Assembly: GCA_964536805.1 (NCBI GenBank)
Contig: CAZHYQ010000010.1
Span: 47,132 to 111,131 of the forward strand
Length of the DNA stretch: 64,000 nucleotides
Source of the DNA: Longilinea sp964536805
Lineage (GTDB): Bacteria > Chloroflexota > Anaerolineae > Anaerolineales > Anaerolineaceae
Direction: 5' to 3'
This document shows positions 7,871-15,624 of this stretch, piece after piece. Below the pieces are notes generated by a model that saw only the letters and a program-made list of their open reading frames with translations, did not search any database and was not told the origin of the DNA. Numbering within the stretch: position 1 is the first letter of the stretch; each line of letters starts with the position of its first letter. A program made the translations under genes and the position numbers.

Positions 7871-8854
7871 ATGCCAGTCCCCCTAAAAGCCGGGGAAGTG
7901 CTGCGAGGCCGGTACAGGATTCGCCGGATCATTGGTCAGGGCGGGATGGGAAGTATTTACCTGGCTGACGATCTGCGTCTTGAAGGGCGTCAATGCGCTT
8001 TGAAGGAAGTTGAACACGACCGCACTTTGCCGCAAGACATGGTGCGTGAAGCTCGCGATCAATTTCTGCGCGAAGCCACCGTTTTAGCCCGTCTGGATCA
8101 TCCAAACCTTCCCAAGGTATCCGATTTCTTCTCCATTGGGTCGCGGGACTACCTGGTGATGGATTTCGTCCCGGGCAAAGACTTGCGCACTTTGATGCTG
8201 GAAGCGCGGCAGGAAGACCGTTTTCTAATGGAAAACGAGGTTCTTAGCTGGGCTTCCCAACTCTGTGATGCACTGACCTACTTGCATAGCCAGGAACCTC
8301 CCATCCTGCATCGGGATATCAAACCCAGCAACCTAAAGGTTACCCCCTCAGGTTTGTTGAAGCTGGTCGATTTTGGCCTGGTCAAATTACTGGCACCGGG
8401 GGAAGTAACCATTACGGTACTTCAAGGACAAGGCACAGCCATTTACACCCCGCTGGAACAGTACGGCGGAGATAGCGGTCATACCGATGTCCGCAGCGAT
8501 ATTTATTCCTTCGGGGCAACCCTTTACCATTTGCTCACCAACCAGTCTCCGGCCGAGGCGCGCGACCGGTTTCTCAACCCCGAGAATCTGCTCCCGCCGC
8601 GCTCCATCAATAACGATATCAGCCTGCGAACCGAACGCGCCATTCTCTGGGCGATGTCGCTCCATCCCGATGAACGCCCGGAATCTATTGAACGGTTCCG
8701 CCAAAGTCTGCTGGGTGACCGTCCTTCGCTGCCGCGTACCATCAACCATAAACTCACAGTCAAAGATTTTCTGGCCATGCCCACTGAAAAGACATTACTT
8801 TGGGCTGCCATTGCATTAACCGCGGTATCTTTTATTGCGGTGCTGTTGCGTTAA
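7871..8854 (+). CDS. Ser/Thr protein kinase with C-terminal membrane anchor
   Basis: 327 aa. Hanks-type kinase motifs are complete: glycine loop GQGGMGSIYLADD (~22-34), ALKEV Lys (~43), catalytic HRDIKPSNLKV (~152-162), DFGLVK (~173-178), activation segment ending in YTPLEQYGG (the usual APE is PLE) and DIYSFGATLYHLLT. The only hydrophobic segment is the last ~20 residues (AAIALTAVSFIAVLL), so it is tail-anchored with the kinase domain in the cytoplasm and no extracellular sensor such as PASTA. Start: ATG with a GGTGGAG site 7 nt upstream. A TATAAT lies at 7752-7757 in the divergent spacer, with no clear -35. The divergent FHA regulator is a plausible substrate. Confidence 0.92.
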   Translation: MPVPLKAGEVLRGRYRIRRIIGQGGMGSIYLADDLRLEGRQCALKEVEHDRTLPQDMVREARDQFLREATVLARLDHPNLPKVSDFFSIGSRDYLVMDFVPGKDLRTLMLEARQEDRFLMENEVLSWASQLCDALTYLHSQEPPILHRDIKPSNLKVTPSGLLKLVDFGLVKLLAPGEVTITVLQGQGTAIYTPLEQYGGDSGHTDVRSDIYSFGATLYHLLTNQSPAEARDRFLNPENLLPPRSINNDISLRTERAILWAMSLHPDERPESIERFRQSLLGDRPSLPRTINHKLTVKDFLAMPTEKTLLWAAIALTAVSFIAVLLR

Positions 8855-8888
8855 GAATATTCACTGATCATATTTGATCAATTACTGG

Positions 8889-8922
8889 CCGCGTGCTTGC
8901 GGATATTTCTTTTTTTTATTTC
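8889..8922 (+). terminator. Weak terminator-like hairpin after the kinase gene
   Basis: CCGC-GTGCTT-GCGG (8889-8902) gives a 4-bp GC stem followed by ATATTTC and a run of eight T. The stem is short, so this is only a tentative terminator. It lies between convergent genes. Confidence 0.35.
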
Positions 8923-8938
8923 TATTGATTGGTTGGAT

Positions 8939-11713
8939 TCAATGACTGTGTTTTCCAGTGTTTTGAACCCGCCGCTGCCAGTAAAGGCCAAGAGCCCAAC
9001 CGGTTAAAACTCCGCACAAAGCCAGGAAGATCGCGCCGCCCATCCCCTGGGAAAGCCATGATTTCCCATCCTCAAGAAACATGTTTACGCCGGTGTAGAC
9101 GATTAATCCCCCCACCGCGGCCAGTAAACCCCAGCGGATGCCCCATCGCAATGACAGCCGCATCCTTCCCAGAAAAAAGATGCCACCCGCACACATCCAA
9201 ATGAAGACAACTGCCGCTAACCAGTTCAACAGGCGCAGGTCAGTAGAAATTGGGCTTACGGGTTCTAGCGTTGCTTCGGGAGTTGGGCTTAAGGTTGGCG
9301 CGGGTGTCGCGGAGGGCTCAATCTGAATGGTCGGAACAATGGCCGTAACCGCAGCGGCCTGTTCACCGCTCACGTCCAATCTTAATATTTGCGATGTCTC
9401 CGCCGGTCCGCTTACTACCCGGATTTCAACAATTCCAGGATTCTGAATGCGAAAAGCCGCCCGCGCCACGCCGTTGGTGGTCTTGCTGGTAATTTGCTGG
9501 GTGACGGCATTATCTCGTCCAGTGGTAAAAATGAATTGAACGGCTGTACCATCCGGCACAGGGTGGCGGTTTTGATCCAGGATCAGACCGGTTTTTAACG
9601 GCAGCGTATCTCCCACTTTAAACGTCGGAACTTCTGTGGGCGTAGGCGTTATATCAACTGCTATGGATCCTTGTTCGGGTATATCCAGGTAAAGTGGAAT
9701 GACCTGGGTTGCATCCGGCGCAAGAACGCGGCTGAGCAAATAACCTGCGCCTGGTACCGAAACGGGCGAAGCCCCGGTCAAAGGCATTTCCTGAAACAAT
9801 ATCCGGGCAGCCACTTCAATAAAGGCAGGCGTTTTGCTGTACAAGGCATAATAGGCTGATATCTTGGAAAGGTCGGTAGCGTCCAGATAATAGGGCGCAC
9901 CAAAAGCAAATACAACGATCTTTTTTTCGCGAATGAGGTCGGTACGTTCCGCCAGGAGCCGCGTCAGCGCTCGCGATTCGGCCCGATCGCTGCTCTCGCC
10001 GCGCATCGCTACGACAATCCAGGCCGCTTGCTGCAAGTCGCTTTCGAGTGTCGATTCCATTTCAACTTTGTCCAGCAGGCGGGTCAGTTCGCCAAAGGAA
10101 TGGGAACTGGTATGGACAGAAACCACCTGACCGCTGGTCTGAGGGCCGTACAACCGCAGGACTGCATTTTGCAGAGCGTCCAGACTGAGAATGGCTTGAT
10201 CGGCGCAACTGGTACACTGGCGTGTGGTTTGAACATCGGTCAGGAAAACGATCCGTTCACTCACAAACGGCGGCCGTGGCAAAACCGAAGCCAGGTCCTG
10301 TGGATCCGGACTGATCAATGAAGCCGCTTTTTGTGCCACTTCGAAGGTCAAGCCGCTTGATTGGCCAATTTCGGGCAGTTTTTGCTGCGAAGCAAGCACC
10401 GACTGGAGTGTAAAGGTGGGATAAAGCCGGAATTTCAGCGTCAGGATCCGGGAGACGGATTTATCCACTCGTTCCGCGAATGCAGCATCCTCACGGTATT
10501 TTTGGACGAAAAAATCCAGTGTGCGCTGGAGAGTCGTGTAAGCGTCCGGATCGCCGCTGGAAACAAAATTATCCACGTAGAGAAGATCATTCCCTGCCAG
10601 AAATGCGCTGCGCGCCACCTGCCGGCCGTCAAAGTTTTTCCCGGATGGGTCAAAAAGTTGGCGAACGGCATTGCTGCCCAGGTTGTCGCTTACCAGTACG
10701 CCGCCCGTCGATCGCCAGGTGGAGAATTCCTCCAGATTCATCAATGAATCCAGGGCTGTTGCATCCAGACTGACCGGGCGGGTATTCGCGTTAACCTGTC
10801 CCTGCAAACCCTGGTAACGGATGTGCGAAACCAGCAAGCCGTCCAATGTACTCTCAGAACTGGCAGAATTACCGCTCACAGCCGCAAACGGCGCCAATTC
10901 GACGCTCTGCAATTGCTCGAACGCTTTCCGTACGGTCGCAACTTCGATTTCTGAAGGCCGGTCCGAGGCGCCGCGCCCAGGAAAATTCTTTCCAATCACT
11001 GCCAATGCATTGTTGCTGCCGGCATGCAGCCCGCGGACGTAGGCCTGACCCATCACGCCGACCCAATAAGGATCGCCGCCAAACACGCGCACCCCCAGAT
11101 CCTCGCGGCCGTCGGTATGGGGTTCATCCATGACATCCAGCGATGGACCCAACAACAGGTTTACGCCCAATGCGTTCAATTCTTTGCCCATCGCTTCGCC
11201 GACGCGTTCAGCCAGCGAGGCATCCCAGGTGGCGCCGACCGCCATTTCGCTGGGCAATGGGGTCATGCCGTTGAACAATTGGTCATACGGCGCCAGGTCG
11301 CCTTCCTGCGCCATCCCCACCAGCAGTGGAATAAAATTATTGGGCGTTGATGGCTGTTGAGCATCTTCCCAGTCTGTTGTCTGCAAGGTGGAAATTAAGC
11401 CAGCAGCCTGTGAAATAGCATCGGCACCGCCAGTAAAATTATCCTTGCTGGCTTGAAGCACAACCCCGCCGATGTGTCTCTTCGCAATTAAGCCGAGTAT
11501 CGGAGCTTCCGGTTTTAGGTTGCTGCCGTCAAATGTCACCAGGAAAATCTGCCCAACTTTTTCCTCCGGTGTCATTTTTGCCAACAGCGCACTCGCCTGC
11601 GCTTCGGCATTGCCCTGGGCAAGGACAGGCGCAGCGGTTGCTGGCGAAAGGATCGCCGCCGCCATGCTAATGATCGTCAATATCCGTACCCAGGTGAAAC
11701 CAGTCGGTTTCAT
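8939..11713 (-). CDS. Exported GH3-like (NagZ-type) protein with degenerate active loop
   Basis: 924 aa. A signal peptide (~1-33, ending in Ala-rich sequence) leads to a glycoside hydrolase family 3 N-terminal fold: MTPEEKVGQIFLVTF (~47-61) and GPSLDVMDEP (~189). The region that should read KHFPGHG-x-D-S-H reads KNFPGRGASDRPSE (~242-255). The nucleophile segment is kept as VLVSDNLGSNAV (Asp ~343). A GH3 C-terminal-like region, an Ig-like domain (~700-790), a Thr/Pro linker (~800-830) and about three membrane segments at the C-terminus follow. NagZ-type enzymes remove N-acetylglucosamine from muropeptides. Here the general acid/base loop seems lost, so activity may be altered or absent. It overlaps the upstream dehydratase gene by 4 bp (ATGA). 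Confidence 0.8.
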   Translation of the reverse strand: MKPTGFTWVRILTIISMAAAILSPATAAPVLAQGNAEAQASALLAKMTPEEKVGQIFLVTFDGSNLKPEAPILGLIAKRHIGGVVLQASKDNFTGGADAISQAAGLISTLQTTDWEDAQQPSTPNNFIPLLVGMAQEGDLAPYDQLFNGMTPLPSEMAVGATWDASLAERVGEAMGKELNALGVNLLLGPSLDVMDEPHTDGREDLGVRVFGGDPYWVGVMGQAYVRGLHAGSNNALAVIGKNFPGRGASDRPSEIEVATVRKAFEQLQSVELAPFAAVSGNSASSESTLDGLLVSHIRYQGLQGQVNANTRPVSLDATALDSLMNLEEFSTWRSTGGVLVSDNLGSNAVRQLFDPSGKNFDGRQVARSAFLAGNDLLYVDNFVSSGDPDAYTTLQRTLDFFVQKYREDAAFAERVDKSVSRILTLKFRLYPTFTLQSVLASQQKLPEIGQSSGLTFEVAQKAASLISPDPQDLASVLPRPPFVSERIVFLTDVQTTRQCTSCADQAILSLDALQNAVLRLYGPQTSGQVVSVHTSSHSFGELTRLLDKVEMESTLESDLQQAAWIVVAMRGESSDRAESRALTRLLAERTDLIREKKIVVFAFGAPYYLDATDLSKISAYYALYSKTPAFIEVAARILFQEMPLTGASPVSVPGAGYLLSRVLAPDATQVIPLYLDIPEQGSIAVDITPTPTEVPTFKVGDTLPLKTGLILDQNRHPVPDGTAVQFIFTTGRDNAVTQQITSKTTNGVARAAFRIQNPGIVEIRVVSGPAETSQILRLDVSGEQAAAVTAIVPTIQIEPSATPAPTLSPTPEATLEPVSPISTDLRLLNWLAAVVFIWMCAGGIFFLGRMRLSLRWGIRWGLLAAVGGLIVYTGVNMFLEDGKSWLSQGMGGAIFLALCGVLTGWALGLYWQRRVQNTGKHSH

Positions 11714-12681
11714 GGAGTGGATTTATCCTTCGGTTTCCAGCGTTGCAACAGGTGTTGATGGGTTTCAGGTTGGATATTGCCGCCGCTAACAATTAAAGCG
11801 GCTGGACGCTGCGAAAACCTTCCGGTTAATGCAGCCGCGAGCACCACTGCGCCTGATCCTTCTATCACGGCGCCATAACGATACCAGGCTGCCGCGACGG
11901 CCTGCTCAATTTCATCCTCGCTTACCAAAATCACATCATCGACCAGTTTCCGTACCAACGGAATCGTGATCGAGCCGTCTTCGATCCGTCCGGCTAATCC
12001 ATCCGCCAGGCTGGGGCTCTCGACAACCCCATCCTGAGAACCCATGTGGAGTAAAGCATGAAAATAAGGCGAAGCCGTCGACTGCACACCAATCAGTCTA
12101 GGACGGTTTTCGGGCGGAAGTTGGCCCAATACCAGGCCAATTCCTGCAATCAATCCGCCGCCGCCAACGGGAACCACCACCGCTTCCAGCTCATCCACCG
12201 GTACTTCATCCAACAATTCCAATCCGACGGTGGCCTGTCCAGCGATTACCTGGGCATCGTTATAAGGCGATATCCAAATTAGTTCCTGTTGCGCCGCGAA
12301 TTGAATTCCCGCTGCTTCGGCTTCGGCGTAACCCCCTGGCACCAGGCGCACCTCGGCGCCCATGGCTTGCATGGATGCAATCTTGGCTGGCACCGCGTGT
12401 TCGGAAGCGAAAATGGTTACCTTGACACCCATCAAGCGGGCCGCCACCGCGACCCCTTGTCCATGATTGCCCGCCGAGGAAGTTACCAATCCCAGTTCGC
12501 GTTCCCATGGCTGCAGGATCAAAACCTTGTTCAGTGCGCCGCGTAGCTTGAATGAACCCGTTTCCTGCTGGTTTTCCCATTTCAGATAACAATCCAGGGC
12601 TGTGTCAAAGGTAACCGGCGTGCGCTTGATACGGCCGCGCAGGCGGTCTCCGGCATCCGTGATCCAATTATGCGGAATCAT
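11710..12681 (-). CDS. PLP-dependent threonine/serine dehydratase-like enzyme
   Basis: 323 aa, fold-type II PLP enzyme. Seen: ETGSFKLRGALNK with the PLP Lys (~41), SSAGNHGQGVA (~70-80) and VPVGGGGLIAGIG (phosphate loop, ~176-188). Family: catabolic L-threonine/L-serine deaminase, or serine racemase or hydroxyaspartate-type enzymes. There is no C-terminal ACT regulatory domain, so it is the short catabolic type, not biosynthetic IlvA. ATGA overlaps join it to the glycerophosphodiesterase gene upstream and the GH3 gene downstream, so the three form one operon with the AAA ATPase. Confidence 0.87.
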   Translation of the reverse strand: MIPHNWITDAGDRLRGRIKRTPVTFDTALDCYLKWENQQETGSFKLRGALNKVLILQPWERELGLVTSSAGNHGQGVAVAARLMGVKVTIFASEHAVPAKIASMQAMGAEVRLVPGGYAEAEAAGIQFAAQQELIWISPYNDAQVIAGQATVGLELLDEVPVDELEAVVVPVGGGGLIAGIGLVLGQLPPENRPRLIGVQSTASPYFHALLHMGSQDGVVESPSLADGLAGRIEDGSITIPLVRKLVDDVILVSEDEIEQAVAAAWYRYGAVIEGSGAVVLAAALTGRFSQRPAALIVSGGNIQPETHQHLLQRWKPKDKSTP

Positions 12682-13430
12682 CGTACTTCCTCAATAACCC
12701 GCAGCATGGCCGGGGGATCGTCGCTAATCAGACCGTCGATGCCCATTAATAGAAACGCTTTGGCTTCATTCGGTGAATCGACCGTCCAGGCATGAATCCG
12801 TCTGCCAAATTGGTGCTCGCGGCGGATGTAGTCTGGTCCAATATCCTCCCGGTAAGGATGCACGATCTCAGGCGCAGCGCGCCGGCCAATCCAACCCCGC
12901 CCGATCCAGCCCATGATGCCTGGATAAGCCAGCATGGCAACCTGCGCATCAGGCAGCATGCGCCGAACGCGATGTAAATTACCCGGTAGAAAGGAACTGA
13001 ACAACACGCTGGATTGCAGGCTCATTTTTTCAACCAACGCGGCAGCCATTTCAGGCAATGGGTCGCGCGGGGAGGAATAATTGGTCAATTCGATATTGAC
13101 GTAAACATCCCTGCCAAGCGTTTCAAGCGTTTCAGCCAGGGTGGGTATTTTCTGGCCGGGGTATTTTCCATCCGAATGAAAACTGGCATCCAGTTCGCGC
13201 AAGGCTGCCAGCGGCATCTCATTGACCTTGCCGCTGCCGTTGGTCGTCCGGTCAACCGAGGCATCATGCATGACCATGATTTCGCCGTCGGCACTTAATT
13301 TCGCGTCCAGTTCCACCCCATGAGCGCCCTGCTGGATCGCCAATTGGAAGGCTGCCAGGGTATTTTCTGGCGCGTAGGCAGAAGCCCCCCGGTGGGCTAA
13401 TAAAAGCGGTTTTGGCAGCTCGTAGAGCAT
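12678..13430 (-). CDS. Glycerophosphodiester phosphodiesterase
   Basis: 250 aa without a signal peptide, so cytosolic. The GDPD signature is clear: LAHRGASAYAPENTLAAF (catalytic His ~13), GAHGVELDAKLSADG with the metal-binding Glu/Asp (~37-42) and VMHDASVDRTTNG (second catalytic His ~54). The C-terminal strand HAWTVDSPNEAK is also typical. It hydrolyses glycerophosphodiesters to glycerol-3-phosphate plus an alcohol. It overlaps the dehydratase start by 4 bp and starts 3 nt after the AAA ATPase stop, indicating coupled translation. Confidence 0.92.
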   Translation of the reverse strand: MLYELPKPLLLAHRGASAYAPENTLAAFQLAIQQGAHGVELDAKLSADGEIMVMHDASVDRTTNGSGKVNEMPLAALRELDASFHSDGKYPGQKIPTLAETLETLGRDVYVNIELTNYSSPRDPLPEMAAALVEKMSLQSSVLFSSFLPGNLHRVRRMLPDAQVAMLAYPGIMGWIGRGWIGRRAAPEIVHPYREDIGPDYIRREHQFGRRIHAWTVDSPNEAKAFLLMGIDGLISDDPPAMLRVIEEVR

Positions 13431-13433
13431 TTG

Positions 13434-14768
13434 TTACAATTCCACAAAATAGGATTCGGCCGCCAGATCGATGAGCTCACGGGACATGGTGGGTTCGGTA
13501 CCCATATAGCGGGAAATATCGATGATCTGATCGCACAGGTCGCGCGGGTGTGAAGCGCGCATTTTGCGGTTGCGTTTGATGTACCACTCCTGCAGCAGGT
13601 ACGCCAGCCCTTCATCGCTGTAAACCACGCCCTTGGTGGCTGCCACCCGCCGGAAAATCTCGCGGTAATCCTCATAGGATGGATCGCCAACTTCAACCTT
13701 ATGCCGCAGCCGGCGCAGGAAAGCCTCGTCTACCAGGTCCTTTGGCGGCAGGTTGGTTGAGAACATCACCAGCACGTCGAAAGGCACTTCAATTTTGCGC
13801 CCTGTGTGCAAGGCCAGGTAATCGATGCGGTTTTCAAGCGGCACAATCCAACGATTGAGCAGGTCACGCGGGCGGACCTGCTGGCGGCCAAAGTCATCGA
13901 TCAGTAGAATACCGCCGTTTGCCTTCACCTGGAAAGGCGCTTCGTAGTATTTCAAGGTATCGTCAAAAACAAGGTCAAGACCGGCCAGGGTGAGTTCGCC
14001 GCCGGTCACAATGAATGGGCGTTTGATGCGTACCCAGCGCGGATCGCGGCGCGCACCCGTTCGCAGTGCGCCTGTGCCAGTTGGGGGTGTATCTTCATCG
14101 GTCGAAAGTTGGTGGTTAACCGAGTCATACAGTTTAATCACCTGGCCATCCACATATATGGCATAGGGAATGAACATGTTCTGGCTCAACACCAGGTTGC
14201 CAATGGCCCGAGCAAGGCTGGTTTTGCCATTTCCGGGCGGGCCGAAGATGAACATGGATGTGCCGGAGTTGACGGCCGGACCCAACCGTTGAAATGCCTT
14301 TTCAGGCAGCACCAAATTTGCCAGCACCTGGTGCATAATGCGGTTGGTCACCTGAACGCGGCCGCGGCTTTGCCGGCGGATGGCTTCGTTATAAATGTTG
14401 ATCGGCACTGGTGCCGGGCCGGCATACTGGCTGCGGTCCAATGCTTCGCGCGCCCGGGCGATGCCAGCGCTGGTGATGGCGAATAAATAAGCCCCTTCAC
14501 CCAGTCCCATTTGCGACGAGCGCACTTCCACCGATTTTTCCCGTTTGAGCGCCTCGAGAATTTGATCCACAACGCCAGTAAAAGGCAGGGCAATTTCCTC
14601 GGCGATCTTAAAACCGGTCAAATAGCCCTGAAAATACATGATTTTGAGGACAAGGTCTTGAAGCCATAGGGGAGAAAGACCGGTGTCATCGACTTTCGTG
14701 ATGGGCGGCGGAAAAAACGTCCCCGTGTTTACTTGCGTGGATGATTGGCGGACGGGTAACTTCGTCAT
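13434..14768 (-). CDS. AAA ATPase with N-terminal winged-helix-like domain
   Basis: 444 aa. Residues ~25-110 look like a winged-helix module (alternating helices, then EGAYLFAITSAGIARA). The AAA core has Walker A FGPPGNGKTSLARA (~174-187), Walker B GGILLIDDFGRQ (~284-295), sensor-1 VMFSTNLPP and an arginine-finger candidate in FLRRLRHKVEV. The C-terminus has an extended lid. There is no membrane segment. The family appears as an uncharacterised ATPase in Chloroflexota and some other phyla; its function is not known to me. The ATG has a GGGAGG site. It heads the minus-strand operon ending with the GH3 gene. Confidence 0.8.
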   Translation of the reverse strand: MTKLPVRQSSTQVNTGTFFPPPITKVDDTGLSPLWLQDLVLKIMYFQGYLTGFKIAEEIALPFTGVVDQILEALKREKSVEVRSSQMGLGEGAYLFAITSAGIARAREALDRSQYAGPAPVPINIYNEAIRRQSRGRVQVTNRIMHQVLANLVLPEKAFQRLGPAVNSGTSMFIFGPPGNGKTSLARAIGNLVLSQNMFIPYAIYVDGQVIKLYDSVNHQLSTDEDTPPTGTGALRTGARRDPRWVRIKRPFIVTGGELTLAGLDLVFDDTLKYYEAPFQVKANGGILLIDDFGRQQVRPRDLLNRWIVPLENRIDYLALHTGRKIEVPFDVLVMFSTNLPPKDLVDEAFLRRLRHKVEVGDPSYEDYREIFRRVAATKGVVYSDEGLAYLLQEWYIKRNRKMRASHPRDLCDQIIDISRYMGTEPTMSRELIDLAAESYFVEL

Positions 14769-14817
14769 TCATATCCTCCCAGACATGAGAAACCAACGGG
14801 CAAAGCTCGCAAACCAA

Positions 14818-14846
14818 ATTATAGCATGGATGCTCTTGATGATTAA
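14818..14846 (-). promoter_or_regulatory. Promoter of the AAA ATPase operon
   Basis: On the minus strand TTAATC (complement of 14841-14846), 17 bp, then TATAAT (complement of 14818-14823). Transcription would start near 14811, about 43 nt before the start codon. Its -35 shares a base with that of the divergent promoter. Confidence 0.55.
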
Positions 14847-14864
14847 CCCAAGCAACCTTATAAT
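14836..14864 (+). promoter_or_regulatory. Promoter of the glycosyltransferase gene, leaderless type
   Basis: TTGATG (14836-14841), 17 bp, TATAAT (14859-14864). The expected start site (~14871) coincides with the ATG at 14872, and there is no Shine-Dalgarno sequence. Confidence 0.6.
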
Positions 14865-14871
14865 GCCTTAC

Positions 14872-15555
14872 ATGCAGATTACAGTCATCATTCCAGTCTA
14901 CAACGAAATAAAAACCATCGAAGAATGTGTCCGCCGCGTCGAAAATCAGGGGGTTGCCTCTGAAATTCTTATCGTCGATGACGGATCAACGGACGGCACC
15001 CGGGATATTTTGCAAAAAATGAACGGCGCAGGCCACGTCCGCGTATTAACTCATCCCAAAAACATGGGAAAAGGTGCCGCGGTGCGTACTGGCATCCAAA
15101 ACGCCAGCGGCGAGGTATTGATCATCCAGGATGCAGACCTCGAATACGATCCGCGCGAGTACCCCGAGTTGCTTCGACCCATTGAAGAAGGCATCGCCGA
15201 CATTGTATATGGTTCCCGATTTTTAGGCGCCAGCCGGCGGCCGATCCTGTACTGGAACATGGTCGCCAACAAAATTCTGACTTTTGTTACCAATCTCTTA
15301 TATAACAATATCCTCAGCGACATGGAAACCGGCTATAAGGTCTTCAAACGCGATCTGGTAAAGGATATCCCATTACACGCGCGCGGTTTTGAATTTGAAC
15401 CCGAATTCACCGCCAAATTGCTCAAACGGCGCAGCCGGATTTACGAAGTACCCATTCGCTTCAATCCGCGCGAGTACAGCGAAGGAAAAAAAATCAAAGC
15501 CTGGGACGGCTTCATTGCCATGTGGACATTGATCAAGTACCGTTTTATTGATTAA
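14872..15555 (+). CDS. Family 2 glycosyltransferase (dolichyl-phosphate-sugar synthase type)
   Basis: 227 aa from the ATG at 14872, which begins MQITVIIPVYNE; longer upstream starts run into the divergent ATPase gene and promoter and are rejected. GT-A motifs: EILIVDDGSTDGT (~35), LIIQDADLEYDPREYP with the DxD metal site (~85) and an acceptor-side GFEFEPEFTAKLLKR. There is no membrane segment, so it is a soluble, membrane-associated enzyme. It moves a sugar from a nucleotide sugar to a polyprenyl phosphate or similar lipid. The message is probably leaderless. A bidirectional terminator follows. The undecaprenyl-pyrophosphatase gene 3 kb away may be related only by theme. Confidence 0.87.
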   Translation: MQITVIIPVYNEIKTIEECVRRVENQGVASEILIVDDGSTDGTRDILQKMNGAGHVRVLTHPKNMGKGAAVRTGIQNASGEVLIIQDADLEYDPREYPELLRPIEEGIADIVYGSRFLGASRRPILYWNMVANKILTFVTNLLYNNILSDMETGYKVFKRDLVKDIPLHARGFEFEPEFTAKLLKRRSRIYEVPIRFNPREYSEGKKIKAWDGFIAMWTLIKYRFID

Positions 15556-15570
15556 TCTCACCATTAGAAA

Positions 15571-15613
15571 AACAGCCGGATGATTAATAAAATAGATCAT
15601 CCGGCTGTTTTTT
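15571..15613 (+). terminator. Bidirectional terminator between the glycosyltransferase and recJ
   Basis: A perfect 14-bp stem (15571-15584 with 15596-15609), an 11-nt loop, and T runs on both strands (TTTTTTT on plus; GTTTTTC on minus). It serves the convergent glycosyltransferase and recJ genes. Confidence 0.92.
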
Positions 15614-15624
15614 AATAAAATAAT

